Below, one piece after another: positions 15,746-24,455 of a DNA stretch of 64,000 nucleotides. A program made the position numbers and the translations under genes. The number at the start of each line of letters is the position of its first letter. Within the stretch, counting starts at the first letter, position 1. Under the pieces are notes generated by a model. It saw only the letters and a list, made by a program, of their open reading frames with translations. It was not told where the DNA came from and ran no database searches. Origin of the DNA: Pseudomonas sp. Au-Pse12 (GTDB lineage Bacteria; Pseudomonadota; Gammaproteobacteria; Pseudomonadales; Pseudomonadaceae); NCBI RefSeq assembly GCF_021341665.1, contig NZ_JAJTTH010000001.1, positions 124,001 to 188,000 on the forward strand, in the 5' to 3' direction.

Positions 15746-17158
15746 ATGAGTGCTTCCAACCCTCAGCCAGACAACGCCCCGCAACGCAGTACCCAGGACT
15801 ATCAGGCCGCCGACGCCGCGCACCATATCCATGCCTTCCTCGACCAGAAGGCGCTGAACGCCGAAGGCCCGCGGGTGATGGTCCGCGGCCAGGGCCTGCA
15901 CCTGTGGGACAACGACGGCCAGCGCTACCTGGACGGCATGTCCGGGCTGTGGTGCACCAACCTGGGCTACGGTCGCAAGGACCTGGCGGCCGCCGCCAGC
16001 GCCCAGCTGGAGCAACTGCCGTACTACAACATGTTCTTCCACACCACCCACCCGGCGGTGGTGGAGCTCTCCGAGCTGCTGTTCAGCCTGTTGCCCGGGC
16101 ACTACAGCCACGCCATCTACACCAACTCCGGCTCCGAGGCCAACGAAGTGCTGATCCGCAGCGTGCGCCGCTACTGGCAGATCCTCGGCCAGCCGCAGAA
16201 GAAGGTGATGATCGGCCGCTGGAACGGCTACCACGGCTCGACCCTGGCGGCCACCGCCCTGGGCGGGATGAAGTTCATGCACGACATGGGCGGGCTGATC
16301 CCGGATGTGGCGCACATCGACGAACCCTACTGGTTCGCCCACGAAGGCCACCTGACACCCGAGGAATTCGGCCTGCGCTGCGCCCGCCAGCTGGAAGAGA
16401 AGATCCTCGAACTGGGGGCCGAGAACGTCGCCGGCTTCATCGCCGAACCGTTCCAGGGCGCCGGCGGCATGATCTTCCCGCCAGACAGCTACTGGCCGGA
16501 GATCCAGCGCATCTGCCGCCAGTACGACGTGCTGCTGTGCGCCGACGAAGTGATCGGCGGCTTCGGCCGTACCGGCGAGTGGTTCGCCCACCAGCACTTC
16601 GGCTTCGAGCCCGACACCCTGTCCATCGCCAAGGGCCTGACCTCCGGCTACATCCCCATGGGCGGGTTGGTGCTGAGCAAGCGCATCGCCCAGGTGCTGG
16701 TGGAGCAGGGCGGGGTGTTCGCCCACGGCCTGACCTATTCCGGGCACCCGGTGGCCGCCGCCGTGGCCATCGCCAACCTCAAGGCCCTGCGCGACGAAGG
16801 GGTGGTGACCCGGGTCAAGCAGGACACCGGCCCCTACCTGCAGCAGTGCCTGCGGGAAGTGTTCGGCAACCACCCGCTGATCGGCGAGATCCAGGGCTGC
16901 GGGCTGGTGGCGGCCTTGCAGTTCGCCGAGGACAAGGCCAGCCGCAAGCGCTTCGCCAACGAGAACGACATCGCCTGGCGCTGCCGCACCCTGGGCTTCG
17001 AAGAGGGGGTGATCATCCGCTCGACCCTGGGGCGGATGATCATGGCCCCGGCGCTGGTGGCCACCCGTGGCGATATCGACGAGCTGGTGGACAAGACCCG
17101 GCGTGCGGTGGAACGCACCGCCGGGGAGATCGAGAACGGGCAGTTGCCGACGGCCTGA
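15746..17158 (+). CDS. Class III aminotransferase (SpuC/omega-transaminase-like)
   Basis: A 470-residue PLP enzyme of the omega-aminotransferase family. Visible are the DGMSGLWCTNLGYG start of the large domain (about residue 64), the YTNSGSEANEVLIRS phosphate-binding turn, the LLCADEVIGGFGRTG Asp motif, and the PLP lysine in SIAKGLTSGYIPMG. It resembles the putrescine/spermidine-pyruvate transaminases of Pseudomonas, which feed an aldehyde dehydrogenase such as the one encoded two genes upstream. An AGGAG sequence precedes ATG 15746, and the permease stop is two bases away. Likely role: transamination of a diamine or amino acid imported by the permease. The specific amine is inferred only from the family. 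Confidence 0.88.
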   Translation: MSASNPQPDNAPQRSTQDYQAADAAHHIHAFLDQKALNAEGPRVMVRGQGLHLWDNDGQRYLDGMSGLWCTNLGYGRKDLAAAASAQLEQLPYYNMFFHTTHPAVVELSELLFSLLPGHYSHAIYTNSGSEANEVLIRSVRRYWQILGQPQKKVMIGRWNGYHGSTLAATALGGMKFMHDMGGLIPDVAHIDEPYWFAHEGHLTPEEFGLRCARQLEEKILELGAENVAGFIAEPFQGAGGMIFPPDSYWPEIQRICRQYDVLLCADEVIGGFGRTGEWFAHQHFGFEPDTLSIAKGLTSGYIPMGGLVLSKRIAQVLVEQGGVFAHGLTYSGHPVAAAVAIANLKALRDEGVVTRVKQDTGPYLQQCLREVFGNHPLIGEIQGCGLVAALQFAEDKASRKRFANENDIAWRCRTLGFEEGVIIRSTLGRMIMAPALVATRGDIDELVDKTRRAVERTAGEIENGQLPTA

Positions 17159-17254
17159 GGGCTAGCGCTGGATCGAGTGCGTTAAGTCTGCACTCAAGGG
17201 CGTGGTTTAAGCATTGCGCAGCGCCTCTTGCAGGCGTTGCACCTGCAAGGGGTC

Positions 17255-17283
17255 GGGCGCCGCTGCCCTGGCAGGCGGCGCCC
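17255..17283. terminator. Bidirectional terminator-like hairpin
   Basis: GGGCGCCGC (17255-17263) pairs with GCGGCGCCC (17275-17283), and the loop adds a TGCC/GGCA inner stem. It lies between the convergent aminotransferase and binding-protein genes. U-tracts are absent, so efficiency is uncertain. Confidence 0.45.
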
Positions 17284-17293
17284 GATGCCCGGC

Positions 17294-18427
17294 TTAGAGC
17301 CCGGCGTTTTCCGCCGCTACGCTCTTGGGCTTGCCGTAGTGCCATTCATAGACCACGAACTTGAAGTCCTTGAGGTCGCCTTTTTCGTCGAAGCTCAGAT
17401 CGCCGGTCGGGGTCTTGAAGGTGCCCTTGTGGATCGCCTCGGCGACTTTTTCCGGGTCTTCGCTCTTGGCCGCGGCGATGCCCCCGGCAATCACTTCCAC
17501 GGCCGAGTAGGACGGCAGCACGAACGGGCCGCTGGGGTTTTCCTTCTTGGCTTCGAAGGCTTCCACCAGGGCCTTGTTGGCCGGGTCCTGGTCGAAGGAC
17601 TTGGGCAGGGTCACCAGCATGCCTTCGGAGGCGTCCTTGGCGATCTGCGAGATCGAGTCGTTGCCCACGCCTTCAGGGCCCATGAAGCGCGCGGTCAGGC
17701 CCTTTTCCTTGGCCTGGCGCAGCAGCAGGCCCATTTCCGGGTGGTAGCCGCCGAAGTAGACGAAATCGACGTTGGCCTGCTTGAGCTTGGCCAGGATCGA
17801 CGAGTAGTCGCGCTCGCCGACGTTGATGCCTTCGAACATCGCGACCTTGATGCCTTCCTTGCCCAGGATGTCCTTGACCGAGCTGGCGATGCCTTCGCCG
17901 TATTGCTGCTTGTCGTGCAGCACCGCGACATTGGTTGGCTTGAGTTTGGCGATGTAGTGCGCCGCCGCCGGGCCCTGGGCGTTGTCCAGGCCGATGGTGC
18001 GGAACACCATCTTGTAGCCCCGGGCGGTCAGCTCGGGGCTGGTGGCGGCGGGGGTGATCATCACGATGCCTTCGTCTTCGTAGATGTCCGACGCCGGCTG
18101 GGTGGAGCTGGAGCACAGGTGCCCGACCACGAACTTGACGCCGTCATTGACCACCTTGTTGGCCACGGCCACGGCTTGCTTGGGGTCGCAGGCATCGTCG
18201 TATTCCACGGCCACCAGTTGCTTGCCGTCGACGCCGCCCTTGGCGTTGATCTGCTCGATGGCCATGCGCGCGCCGCTGAACTGCATGTCACCGTATTGCG
18301 CCACCGGGCCGGTCTTGGCCCCGGCGATGCCGATGCGGATGCTGTCGGCCGCCAGGGAATGGCAGGCCAGGCCGGCCAGGATCATGGCGCTGAGCAGTTG
18401 GGTGGCTTTGTTATTGATACGACTCAT
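17294..18427 (-). CDS. BraC/LivK-type periplasmic amino acid-binding protein (orphan)
   Basis: A 377-residue exported binding protein. A signal peptide ends at about AGLACHSLAA, followed by DSIRIGIAGAKTGPVAQYG, the typical first strand and ligand loop of the Leu/Ile/Val-binding family. GHLCSSSTQPASDIYEDEGI and TPAATSPELTARG ligand-loop motifs are also present. Length and sequence match Pseudomonas BraC-like proteins. No permease or ATPase gene is adjacent, so it must share a distant ABC transporter or have a specialised ligand. The start at 18427 has AGGAG eleven bases upstream; a GTG four codons earlier would overlap that site. It lies downstream of the methionine gamma-lyase gene on the same strand. 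Confidence 0.87.
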   Translation of the reverse strand: MSRINNKATQLLSAMILAGLACHSLAADSIRIGIAGAKTGPVAQYGDMQFSGARMAIEQINAKGGVDGKQLVAVEYDDACDPKQAVAVANKVVNDGVKFVVGHLCSSSTQPASDIYEDEGIVMITPAATSPELTARGYKMVFRTIGLDNAQGPAAAHYIAKLKPTNVAVLHDKQQYGEGIASSVKDILGKEGIKVAMFEGINVGERDYSSILAKLKQANVDFVYFGGYHPEMGLLLRQAKEKGLTARFMGPEGVGNDSISQIAKDASEGMLVTLPKSFDQDPANKALVEAFEAKKENPSGPFVLPSYSAVEVIAGGIAAAKSEDPEKVAEAIHKGTFKTPTGDLSFDEKGDLKDFKFVVYEWHYGKPKSVAAENAGL

Positions 18428-18547
18428 GGGTTGTTCCACTCCTGTGGGTTACGGTTCAAAGGGTCTTGCGGGTGTTGCCAGGCCTGCCATCGCCGAGCGC
18501 TGGCAGGGTGTTGTAGAGGGCTTGCCGGGTGGCCGTGTTGATCCGGC

Positions 18548-19804
18548 TCAAGGCAGGGCCTTGCCGGTTCCCGTCACGACCTCCAGGGCCGGGCGGGTGG
18601 CGGGTTCGGCGCTGGCGTCCAGGGCCTGGGCGATGTCGGCCAGCAGGTCGGCGATGTCCTCCAGGCCGGCCGACAACCGTACCAGACCTTCGGCGATCGC
18701 GTGTTCGGCCCGTTCCTCCGGGGTGTAGGTGGAGTGGGTCATGCTCGCCGGGTGCTGGGCCAGGGATTCGGCGTCCCCCAGGCTGACCGCGCGGCTGAAC
18801 AGCCCCAGGGCGTTCATGAAGCGTCGGCCGCTGGCCAGCCCGCCCTTGAGCTCGAAGGCAATCATGCCGCCGGGCAGTTTCATCTGCTGCGTGGCCAGGG
18901 CGTGTTGCGCGAAGGAGGCCAGCCCGGGGTAGGCGACCGTGGCCACCGCCGGGTGGTCTTCGAGGAACCGGGCAATGGCCTGGGCGTTGGCGCAATGGCG
19001 CTCCATGCGCAGGGCCAGGGTCTTGAGGCCGCGCATCAGGAGAAAGGCGTCCTGCGGCGAGAGCACCGCGCCGGTCAGGTCCTTCAAGCCTTGCAGGCGA
19101 ATGCGCTCGGCCAGGGCCTGGCGGGTGACCACGATGCCGGCGGTGATGTCGCCATGGCCGCTGAGGTATTTGGTGGCCGAATGCAGCACCAGGTCGGCGC
19201 CCAGCTCCAGTGGGCGCTGCAGGTAAGGGGTGCAGTAGGTGTTGTCCACCGCCACGATGAGCTGGGGATGCTGGCGCGCGATCTGCGCCACGGCGGAGAT
19301 GTCCACCAGTTGCATGTTGGGGTTGGCCGGGGATTCGAAATAGATCATCCGCGTCGCCGGGCTGATGGCGGCCCGCAGTTCGCCCAGGTCGGTCAGGTCG
19401 ACATGGAGCACCTTGACCCCGAATTCGGCGAGGCCGTGGTGCAGCAGGGCGAAGGTGCAGCCGTACAGGGTGCGGCCGACGATGATCTCGTCGCCCGGGC
19501 GCAGCAGGGTCCACAAGGTCGCGGCAATCGCACCCATGCCGGAGCCGAAGGCCACGGCCGCTTCGCCGTTTTCCAGGGTCGCCATGCGCGCTTCGAGCAA
19601 CGCCAGGGTCGGGTTGCCGATGCGCGTGTAGAAGTAGCCGGGTTCTTCACCGGCAAAACAGCCGGCGCCGTATTCGGCGGTGGCGAAGGTGAAGGTGGAG
19701 GTCAGGTAGATCGGTGGGATCAGTGCGCCCTGGTGCTCCTGTGGGTTGTAGCCGTGATGGATGGCGCGAGTGGAAAAACCAAGGTCACTGTTTTTATTGT
19801 TCAT
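18548..19804 (-). CDS. mdeA: L-methionine gamma-lyase
   Basis: A 418-residue PLP enzyme very close to P. putida methionine gamma-lyase. The N-terminal STRAIHHGY motif, YFYTRIGNPT, Tyr114 and the signature Cys116 in LYGCTF, VDNTYCTPYL, and the PLP lysine in HSATKYLSGHGD (Lys212) are all present. Cys116 distinguishes this lyase from cystathionine enzymes. It splits methionine into methanethiol, ammonia and 2-oxobutyrate. A C-terminal extension of about twenty residues goes beyond the usual end. GGGAG lies eight bases before ATG 19804. It is transcribed divergently from an Lrp-type regulator, the arrangement of mdeA/mdeR in P. putida. Confidence 0.92.
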   Translation of the reverse strand: MNNKNSDLGFSTRAIHHGYNPQEHQGALIPPIYLTSTFTFATAEYGAGCFAGEEPGYFYTRIGNPTLALLEARMATLENGEAAVAFGSGMGAIAATLWTLLRPGDEIIVGRTLYGCTFALLHHGLAEFGVKVLHVDLTDLGELRAAISPATRMIYFESPANPNMQLVDISAVAQIARQHPQLIVAVDNTYCTPYLQRPLELGADLVLHSATKYLSGHGDITAGIVVTRQALAERIRLQGLKDLTGAVLSPQDAFLLMRGLKTLALRMERHCANAQAIARFLEDHPAVATVAYPGLASFAQHALATQQMKLPGGMIAFELKGGLASGRRFMNALGLFSRAVSLGDAESLAQHPASMTHSTYTPEERAEHAIAEGLVRLSAGLEDIADLLADIAQALDASAEPATRPALEVVTGTGKALP

Positions 19805-19928
19805 GGTGAACACTCCCGGATTTGCTCTAATGCTATGCTCAAGTCCCGCGCAATAATTTCTAATCTGGCCCCTTAAAAACCGCTTGATTGGAATAAATAA
19901 CCATAAAAACAAGATTAAGAGGCAAAAC
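19805..19928. promoter_or_regulatory. Divergent mdeA-mdeR promoter region
   Basis: These 124 bases between two oppositely transcribed genes are clearly richer in A and T than the flanking genes and must carry both promoters. Lrp-type proteins bind such AT-rich DNA. I could not define a single operator. Confidence 0.5.
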
Positions 19929-20408
19929 ATGCCCGCAGCTCTGGATCGCACCGACAAAGCCCTGTTGATCGCCCTGCAAGACAATGCCCGGCTGACCAAT
20001 GCCGAGCTGGCAGACAGCGTGGCCCTGACCACTTCGCCGTGCTGGCGCCGGGTCAAGCTGCTGGAGGAGAGTGGGGTGATCACCGGTTACCAGGCCATTC
20101 TCTCACCCAAGGCGCTGGGCTATGGCGTCACCGCCTTTGTCAGCGTGATGATGGAATCCCACTCCCGGGACACCGCCCGGGCCTTCGAGCAGCGGCTGCT
20201 GGAAATCCCGGAAATCATCGCCTGCCACAACGTCTCCGGGCGCTACGACTTTCTTCTCGAAGTGCTGGCCAAGGACCTGGAGTCCTTCGGCGAATTTGCC
20301 CGCGAAGTGCTGCAGACCCTGCCGGCGGTGAAAGAGATCTATTCGAGTTTTTCCTTCAAGTCGGTGAAGCCGTTGCGGCAGATTCCGGTGCTGCACCCCG
20401 GTGCCTGA
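19929..20408 (+). CDS. mdeR: Lrp/AsnC-type regulator of methionine gamma-lyase
   Basis: A 159-residue Lrp/AsnC protein. The N-terminal helix-turn-helix begins LDRTDKALLIALQDNARLT and ends with SPCWRRVKLLEESGVITGYQ; a C-terminal RAM ligand-binding domain (ISGRYDFLLEV-type strand NVSGRYDFLLEVLAKD, SSFSFKSVK) follows. Length is normal. It is divergent from mdeA with 124 AT-rich bases between, as in P. putida, where MdeR is needed for mdeA expression. The start at 19929 has AAGAGG six bases upstream; a more distal ATG at 19884 would place a poorly conserved lysine-rich stretch before the fold. Methionine or a breakdown product is the likely ligand (inference). Confidence 0.88.
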   Translation: MPAALDRTDKALLIALQDNARLTNAELADSVALTTSPCWRRVKLLEESGVITGYQAILSPKALGYGVTAFVSVMMESHSRDTARAFEQRLLEIPEIIACHNVSGRYDFLLEVLAKDLESFGEFAREVLQTLPAVKEIYSSFSFKSVKPLRQIPVLHPGA

Positions 20409-20767
20409 GGCTGGGTGCGATCAATGCAGTTGATGTTCAGGGGCGAGTTGCGTTTGCGTCAAAAGGCGCATCGATAACGGGCCGACAGAGTGGGGGGCCA
20501 GTGCAACGAGCATGAGCCCGGGCTATGCCCACCCCTGCCACGTCGCGAACAGCAGAGATCTGCTCATCAATGACCCGCGAGGCTAGCTCTGTTGGGGTAT
20601 ATCGCCCGCGGCTGAATATAAGAAACGCCTTAATGCAAACGATTGGCAATCAAGTGCAAAATCTTTCACGTTGAACGTTACGTTATAACTAGTTTTATCA
20701 GTGGGTCATCAGGTCAGCACGTTGATCTGTTGAAGGACTTTGTACTTGCCAGTAGACATGGATTGTT
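20409..20767. other. Intergenic region at the left edge of the secretion island
   Basis: No gene is supported in these 359 bases. Composition shifts from GC-rich to AT-rich toward the TolC-like gene. A short palindrome, AACGTTACGTT (20674-20684), sits about 85 bases before the start codon and may be part of a promoter or operator. No tRNA or integrase remnant was seen that would explain insertion of the island. Confidence 0.5.
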
Positions 20768-22183
20768 ATGACTCACTTCATCAAGGTCCGCTTGATCGCG
20801 ATGGTGCTTTTTGCCGGTTTGAGTACTCAGGCGCTGTCCGCAACATTCTCTGAATCTGCCAGTTTGCTGAGCGTGTATCGATTGGCAACGACCCACGATA
20901 TGCAGCTCTCGGCCGCACGGCATGATTATCTGGCACGGCGCGAAGCGGTCCCTCAGGCCTACGCTGGGCTGCTGCCACAACTGAGCAGCGGTGTTACCTG
21001 GGAGTCCACCCGGCTCAAGCGCGATGAGCCCGGTCTTGCTCGCAACCGCAGCGGTTCGGTGTTTCAGGCCAACTTGAGTCAGCCGCTGTTTCGAGTGGAT
21101 CGCTGGTTTCAGTTGGAAGCGGCCGAGGCCGATGCGCAACAGGCTGAACTGGAGCTCTCGGCCAAGGAGCAAGAACTGATCCTGACTACCGCACAAACTT
21201 ATTTTGAAACCCTCAGGGCGAGGGATCTGTTGGCGGTGGCTCATGCCGAAGAGGCGGCCTTGTTGCGCCAGTGCGAGCAAGCCGAAGGACGTTTGCGTAG
21301 CGGCGCTTCAAACATTACCGATGTGCTGGATGCTCAGGCAGCGTTCGATAACTCACAGGCCAATCGCCAGTTGGCCCAGCGTAAGCTTGAAGAGGCGTTT
21401 GAAGGCCTCTACCGACTGACAAGGCGCGAATATTCGTCGATCGACGGCATTACTCACCATCTACCGATCCAGGTACCGGAGCCCAGGGACGCTGAAGCCT
21501 GGGTCAAGCAAGCCCTGCAGCACAATTTATTGCTCCAGGCCCGTCATTTTGCGGTGGCGTCTGCCGAGCACACTCGGCGCCAGCGCAAAGCGCAATATGC
21601 GCCCACGGTGGATGCAGTAGCTTCCTATCGCAAGGGCGACAACGACCACTTCGGTTACAGCAATCCCACCGACTTTGGCCGTGATGGCTATCGTGGAAAT
21701 GTTGCGCAAAGCAGCCTTGGTCTGGAGCTCAGCATCCCGCTGTTTTCAGGTGGCATGACTCGCTCTCAGGTCAGGGAGGCAACTGAGCGGTTGGCGCAAA
21801 GTGAAGATGAGCGAGAGCACCAGCGGCGCGAAGTGGTACTCAATACCCGCAACTATCATCGAGGGGTGAACTCTGCTGTCGAGCAGGTTATCGCGCGTCG
21901 GCAAACCATCCGTTCCAGTCAAGCTGCGGTACAAGCCAACCAAGTGGGGCGGGAACTGGGCTCGCGCAATATCGCCGATGTACTGAATGCCCAACGTCAG
22001 CTCTACAGCGTGGTTCGTGAATACAACCAAGCGCGTTACGACTACATCATCGACACCCTCAAATTGAAGCAGGCGGCCGGCACATTGAGCCCGACGGACT
22101 TGCAGAGCCTCTCAGCTTATCTGATTTCCGGGTATGACCCCGAACAGGACTTTCTGCCGCCTGACGAACAGGGCCGTTCCTGA
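20768..22183 (+). CDS. TolC-family outer membrane protein of a type I secretion system
   Basis: A 471-residue outer membrane efflux protein. A signal peptide ends near TQALSA (about residue 25). The TolC fold's duplicated organisation is visible: paired coiled-coil segments, with RLRSGASNITDVLDAQAAF in the first half and GRELGSRNIADVLNAQRQLY in the second, the equivalent conserved helical turns of the two repeats. It forms the outer-membrane channel-tunnel for protein export. It is the first of three genes (TolC-like, ABC exporter, adaptor) encoding a complete type I system, and the giant exoprotein downstream is the expected substrate. Codon use is less GC-rich than that of the core genes to the left. 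Confidence 0.9.
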   Translation: MTHFIKVRLIAMVLFAGLSTQALSATFSESASLLSVYRLATTHDMQLSAARHDYLARREAVPQAYAGLLPQLSSGVTWESTRLKRDEPGLARNRSGSVFQANLSQPLFRVDRWFQLEAAEADAQQAELELSAKEQELILTTAQTYFETLRARDLLAVAHAEEAALLRQCEQAEGRLRSGASNITDVLDAQAAFDNSQANRQLAQRKLEEAFEGLYRLTRREYSSIDGITHHLPIQVPEPRDAEAWVKQALQHNLLLQARHFAVASAEHTRRQRKAQYAPTVDAVASYRKGDNDHFGYSNPTDFGRDGYRGNVAQSSLGLELSIPLFSGGMTRSQVREATERLAQSEDEREHQRREVVLNTRNYHRGVNSAVEQVIARRQTIRSSQAAVQANQVGRELGSRNIADVLNAQRQLYSVVREYNQARYDYIIDTLKLKQAAGTLSPTDLQSLSAYLISGYDPEQDFLPPDEQGRS

Positions 22184-22259
22184 TTCAGCGTTCAGGTCGT
22201 GTGATCTTTTTTTCCAATAATTTTAATAAACATTCTGAAAAGCTACGCACGGAAGCATT

Positions 22260-24410
22260 ATGAGTAATGACGCAATAAGCGCTGAGGCAGCCGAGCAATC
22301 CTCTGTGCTGGATACAGGCCTGATATGCCTGGCGATGCTGGCCCGGTTCTATAACATCGCCGCCTCTGTCGAGCAGCTTGCCCATGAGTTCGCCACCGAC
22401 AATCGACTTTTTGCCGAACCGGAAATACTGCTTGCCGCCCGCAAGTTGAAACTCAAGGCAAAGTCGGTGAGGACCCGTTCTGTGCGGCTTGAGCACACAC
22501 CCTTGCCGGCCATTGCCGTGGGGGTTGATGGTGGCTTTTTCATCATCGCGAAAATGGATCAAGGCCAAGTACTGATCCAGGATCCGCGTTCGGCGCGTCC
22601 TGAAGTGATAGACCTGCAAACCCTTGAAGAACGCTGGACTGGGCAACTGCTGCTGGTTCGGTCCAGCTCCGGGCTACTGGGCGAAACTTCGCGCTTCGAC
22701 TTTACCTGGTTCATTCCCGCCATCGTCAAGTACCGCAAGTTACTGGGCGAGGTGTTGCTGGTGTCGTTCGCCTTGCAGCTCTTTGCCCTGATTACGCCGC
22801 TGTTCTTCCAGGTGGTCATGGATAAGGTGCTGGTGCATCGAGGCCTGACAACGTTGGATGTGATCGCTTCCGGGCTGCTGGCCATCGTGGTATTCGAGTC
22901 ACTGTTGAGTGCGTTGCGCAGCTACGTGTTCTCCCATACAGCCAGTCGTATTGACGTGGAGTTGAGTTCCCGGCTGTTCCAGCATCTGATCAACCTGCCC
23001 TTGGCGTATTTCCAGGCTCGGCGGGTGGGTGACTCGGTTGCTCGTGTGCGGGAGTTGGAAAACATCCGCACTTTTCTCACTGGCAACGCCATCACCCTGG
23101 TGCTGGATGTGCTGTTCTCCCTGGTGTTCATTCTGGTGATGTTTGTCTACAGCGGCTGGCTGACCCTGGTGGTGGTTTTGTCATTGCCGTTGTATGTGTT
23201 GGTCTCGATGTTCGTGACTCCGCTGTTGCGTGCCAGGTTGCAGGACAGCTTCAGTCGTGGCGCAGAGAACCAGGCGTTTCTGGTGGAGACGGTCAATGGC
23301 ATCGACACGGTCAAGTCCATGGCGGTGGAGCCCCAAGTAGCACGTAAGTGGGACAATCAGGTGGCGGCCTATGTATCAGCCGGTTTCAAGACACAGATCC
23401 TCTCGACCATCGCCAATGAAAGCGTCTCGCTGATCGGCAAGTTCGTCACCGTGGCCACCCTTTGGTTAGGTGCGCGGCTGGTGATTGAAGGACAGCTTTC
23501 GGTTGGAGAGTTGATCGCCTTCAACATGCTGGCAGGTCGGGTCAGTGGCCCCATCATGCGTCTGGCCCAACTCTGGACTAGCTTCCAGCAGACCGGCGTT
23601 TCGGTGCAGCGTCTGGGCGACATCCTCAATTCCCGCACCGAGCTTTCCCAGGCTACCCGCAGCGCGTTACCACCGTTGCAAGGACATATCGAATTCGATC
23701 AAGTGGACTTCCGCTATCGGGCCGATGGCTCGCAGGTGCTGCGCGGTATCAGCCTGGAGATCTGTGTTGGCGAAGTCATCGGTATCGTCGGGCGTTCCGG
23801 TTCTGGCAAAAGCACCCTGACCCGATTGCTGCAACGCCTCTATGTTCCCGAGCGCGGCCGGGTATTGGTGGACGGCATGGACCTGGCGCTGGCCGATGTT
23901 TCCTCATTGCGTCGACAGATCGGCGTGGTGCTGCAAGACAACATGCTGTTCAACCGCAGTATCCGTGAAAACATTGCCCTGACTGATCCCGGGGCTCCGC
24001 TGGAACTGGTGATGCACGCAGCGACCATGGCCGGGGCCCATGAATTCATCTTGGAGCTGCCAGAGGGCTACGACACCATCGTTGGTGAGCACGGTGCCTC
24101 GCTGTCCGGTGGCCAACGTCAGCGAGTGGCCATAGCCCGGGCCTTGATGGGCAACCCACGGATTCTGATTTTCGACGAGGCCACCAGTGCCTTGGACTAC
24201 GAGTCCGAGCGGGTGATTCAGCAGAACATGCAGGGCATCTGTCAGGGGCGCACGGTGATCATCATCGCCCACCGCCTCTCGGCTGTGCGGGATGCCAACC
24301 GGATCCTGGTGGTGGAGCGCGGACAGATCGTCGAGCAAGGCAGTCATGCCCAGTTGCTGACGCTTCAAGACGGACATTATTCGCGTCTGTACTCGATGCA
24401 GCAGGGTTGA
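22260..24410 (+). CDS. Type I secretion ABC exporter with degenerate C39-like domain
   Basis: A 716-residue exporter in HlyB order. An N-terminal C39-like domain (about 10-140) is followed by a six-span membrane domain (about 155-460) and an ATPase domain with Walker A GRSGSGKST (about 513-521), LSGGQRQRVAIARAL, and ILIFDEATSALD. In peptidase C39 domains the catalytic Cys lies in a D-C-G motif; here the equivalent reads LDTGLICL, with Thr in place of Cys, so it should bind rather than cleave the substrate. This is the state found in RTX exporters such as HlyB. It works with the adaptor and the TolC-like protein encoded on either side. Confidence 0.92.
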   Translation: MSNDAISAEAAEQSSVLDTGLICLAMLARFYNIAASVEQLAHEFATDNRLFAEPEILLAARKLKLKAKSVRTRSVRLEHTPLPAIAVGVDGGFFIIAKMDQGQVLIQDPRSARPEVIDLQTLEERWTGQLLLVRSSSGLLGETSRFDFTWFIPAIVKYRKLLGEVLLVSFALQLFALITPLFFQVVMDKVLVHRGLTTLDVIASGLLAIVVFESLLSALRSYVFSHTASRIDVELSSRLFQHLINLPLAYFQARRVGDSVARVRELENIRTFLTGNAITLVLDVLFSLVFILVMFVYSGWLTLVVVLSLPLYVLVSMFVTPLLRARLQDSFSRGAENQAFLVETVNGIDTVKSMAVEPQVARKWDNQVAAYVSAGFKTQILSTIANESVSLIGKFVTVATLWLGARLVIEGQLSVGELIAFNMLAGRVSGPIMRLAQLWTSFQQTGVSVQRLGDILNSRTELSQATRSALPPLQGHIEFDQVDFRYRADGSQVLRGISLEICVGEVIGIVGRSGSGKSTLTRLLQRLYVPERGRVLVDGMDLALADVSSLRRQIGVVLQDNMLFNRSIRENIALTDPGAPLELVMHAATMAGAHEFILELPEGYDTIVGEHGASLSGGQRQRVAIARALMGNPRILIFDEATSALDYESERVIQQNMQGICQGRTVIIIAHRLSAVRDANRILVVERGQIVEQGSHAQLLTLQDGHYSRLYSMQQG

Positions 24411-24455
24411 GGCGACAGGGATGGCATATATTTTGATTCAGGGAATCCGTACCGC

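Noticed and set aside
18456..19514. A 352-codon minus-strand frame within methionine gamma-lyase
   Set aside because: Out-of-frame shadow of mdeA, which has all catalytic residues in the other frame.
20500..20540. Palindromic GCATGAGCCCGGGCTATGC as an attachment site of the island
   Set aside because: No matching copy was found near the right end of the island and no integrase or tRNA is present.
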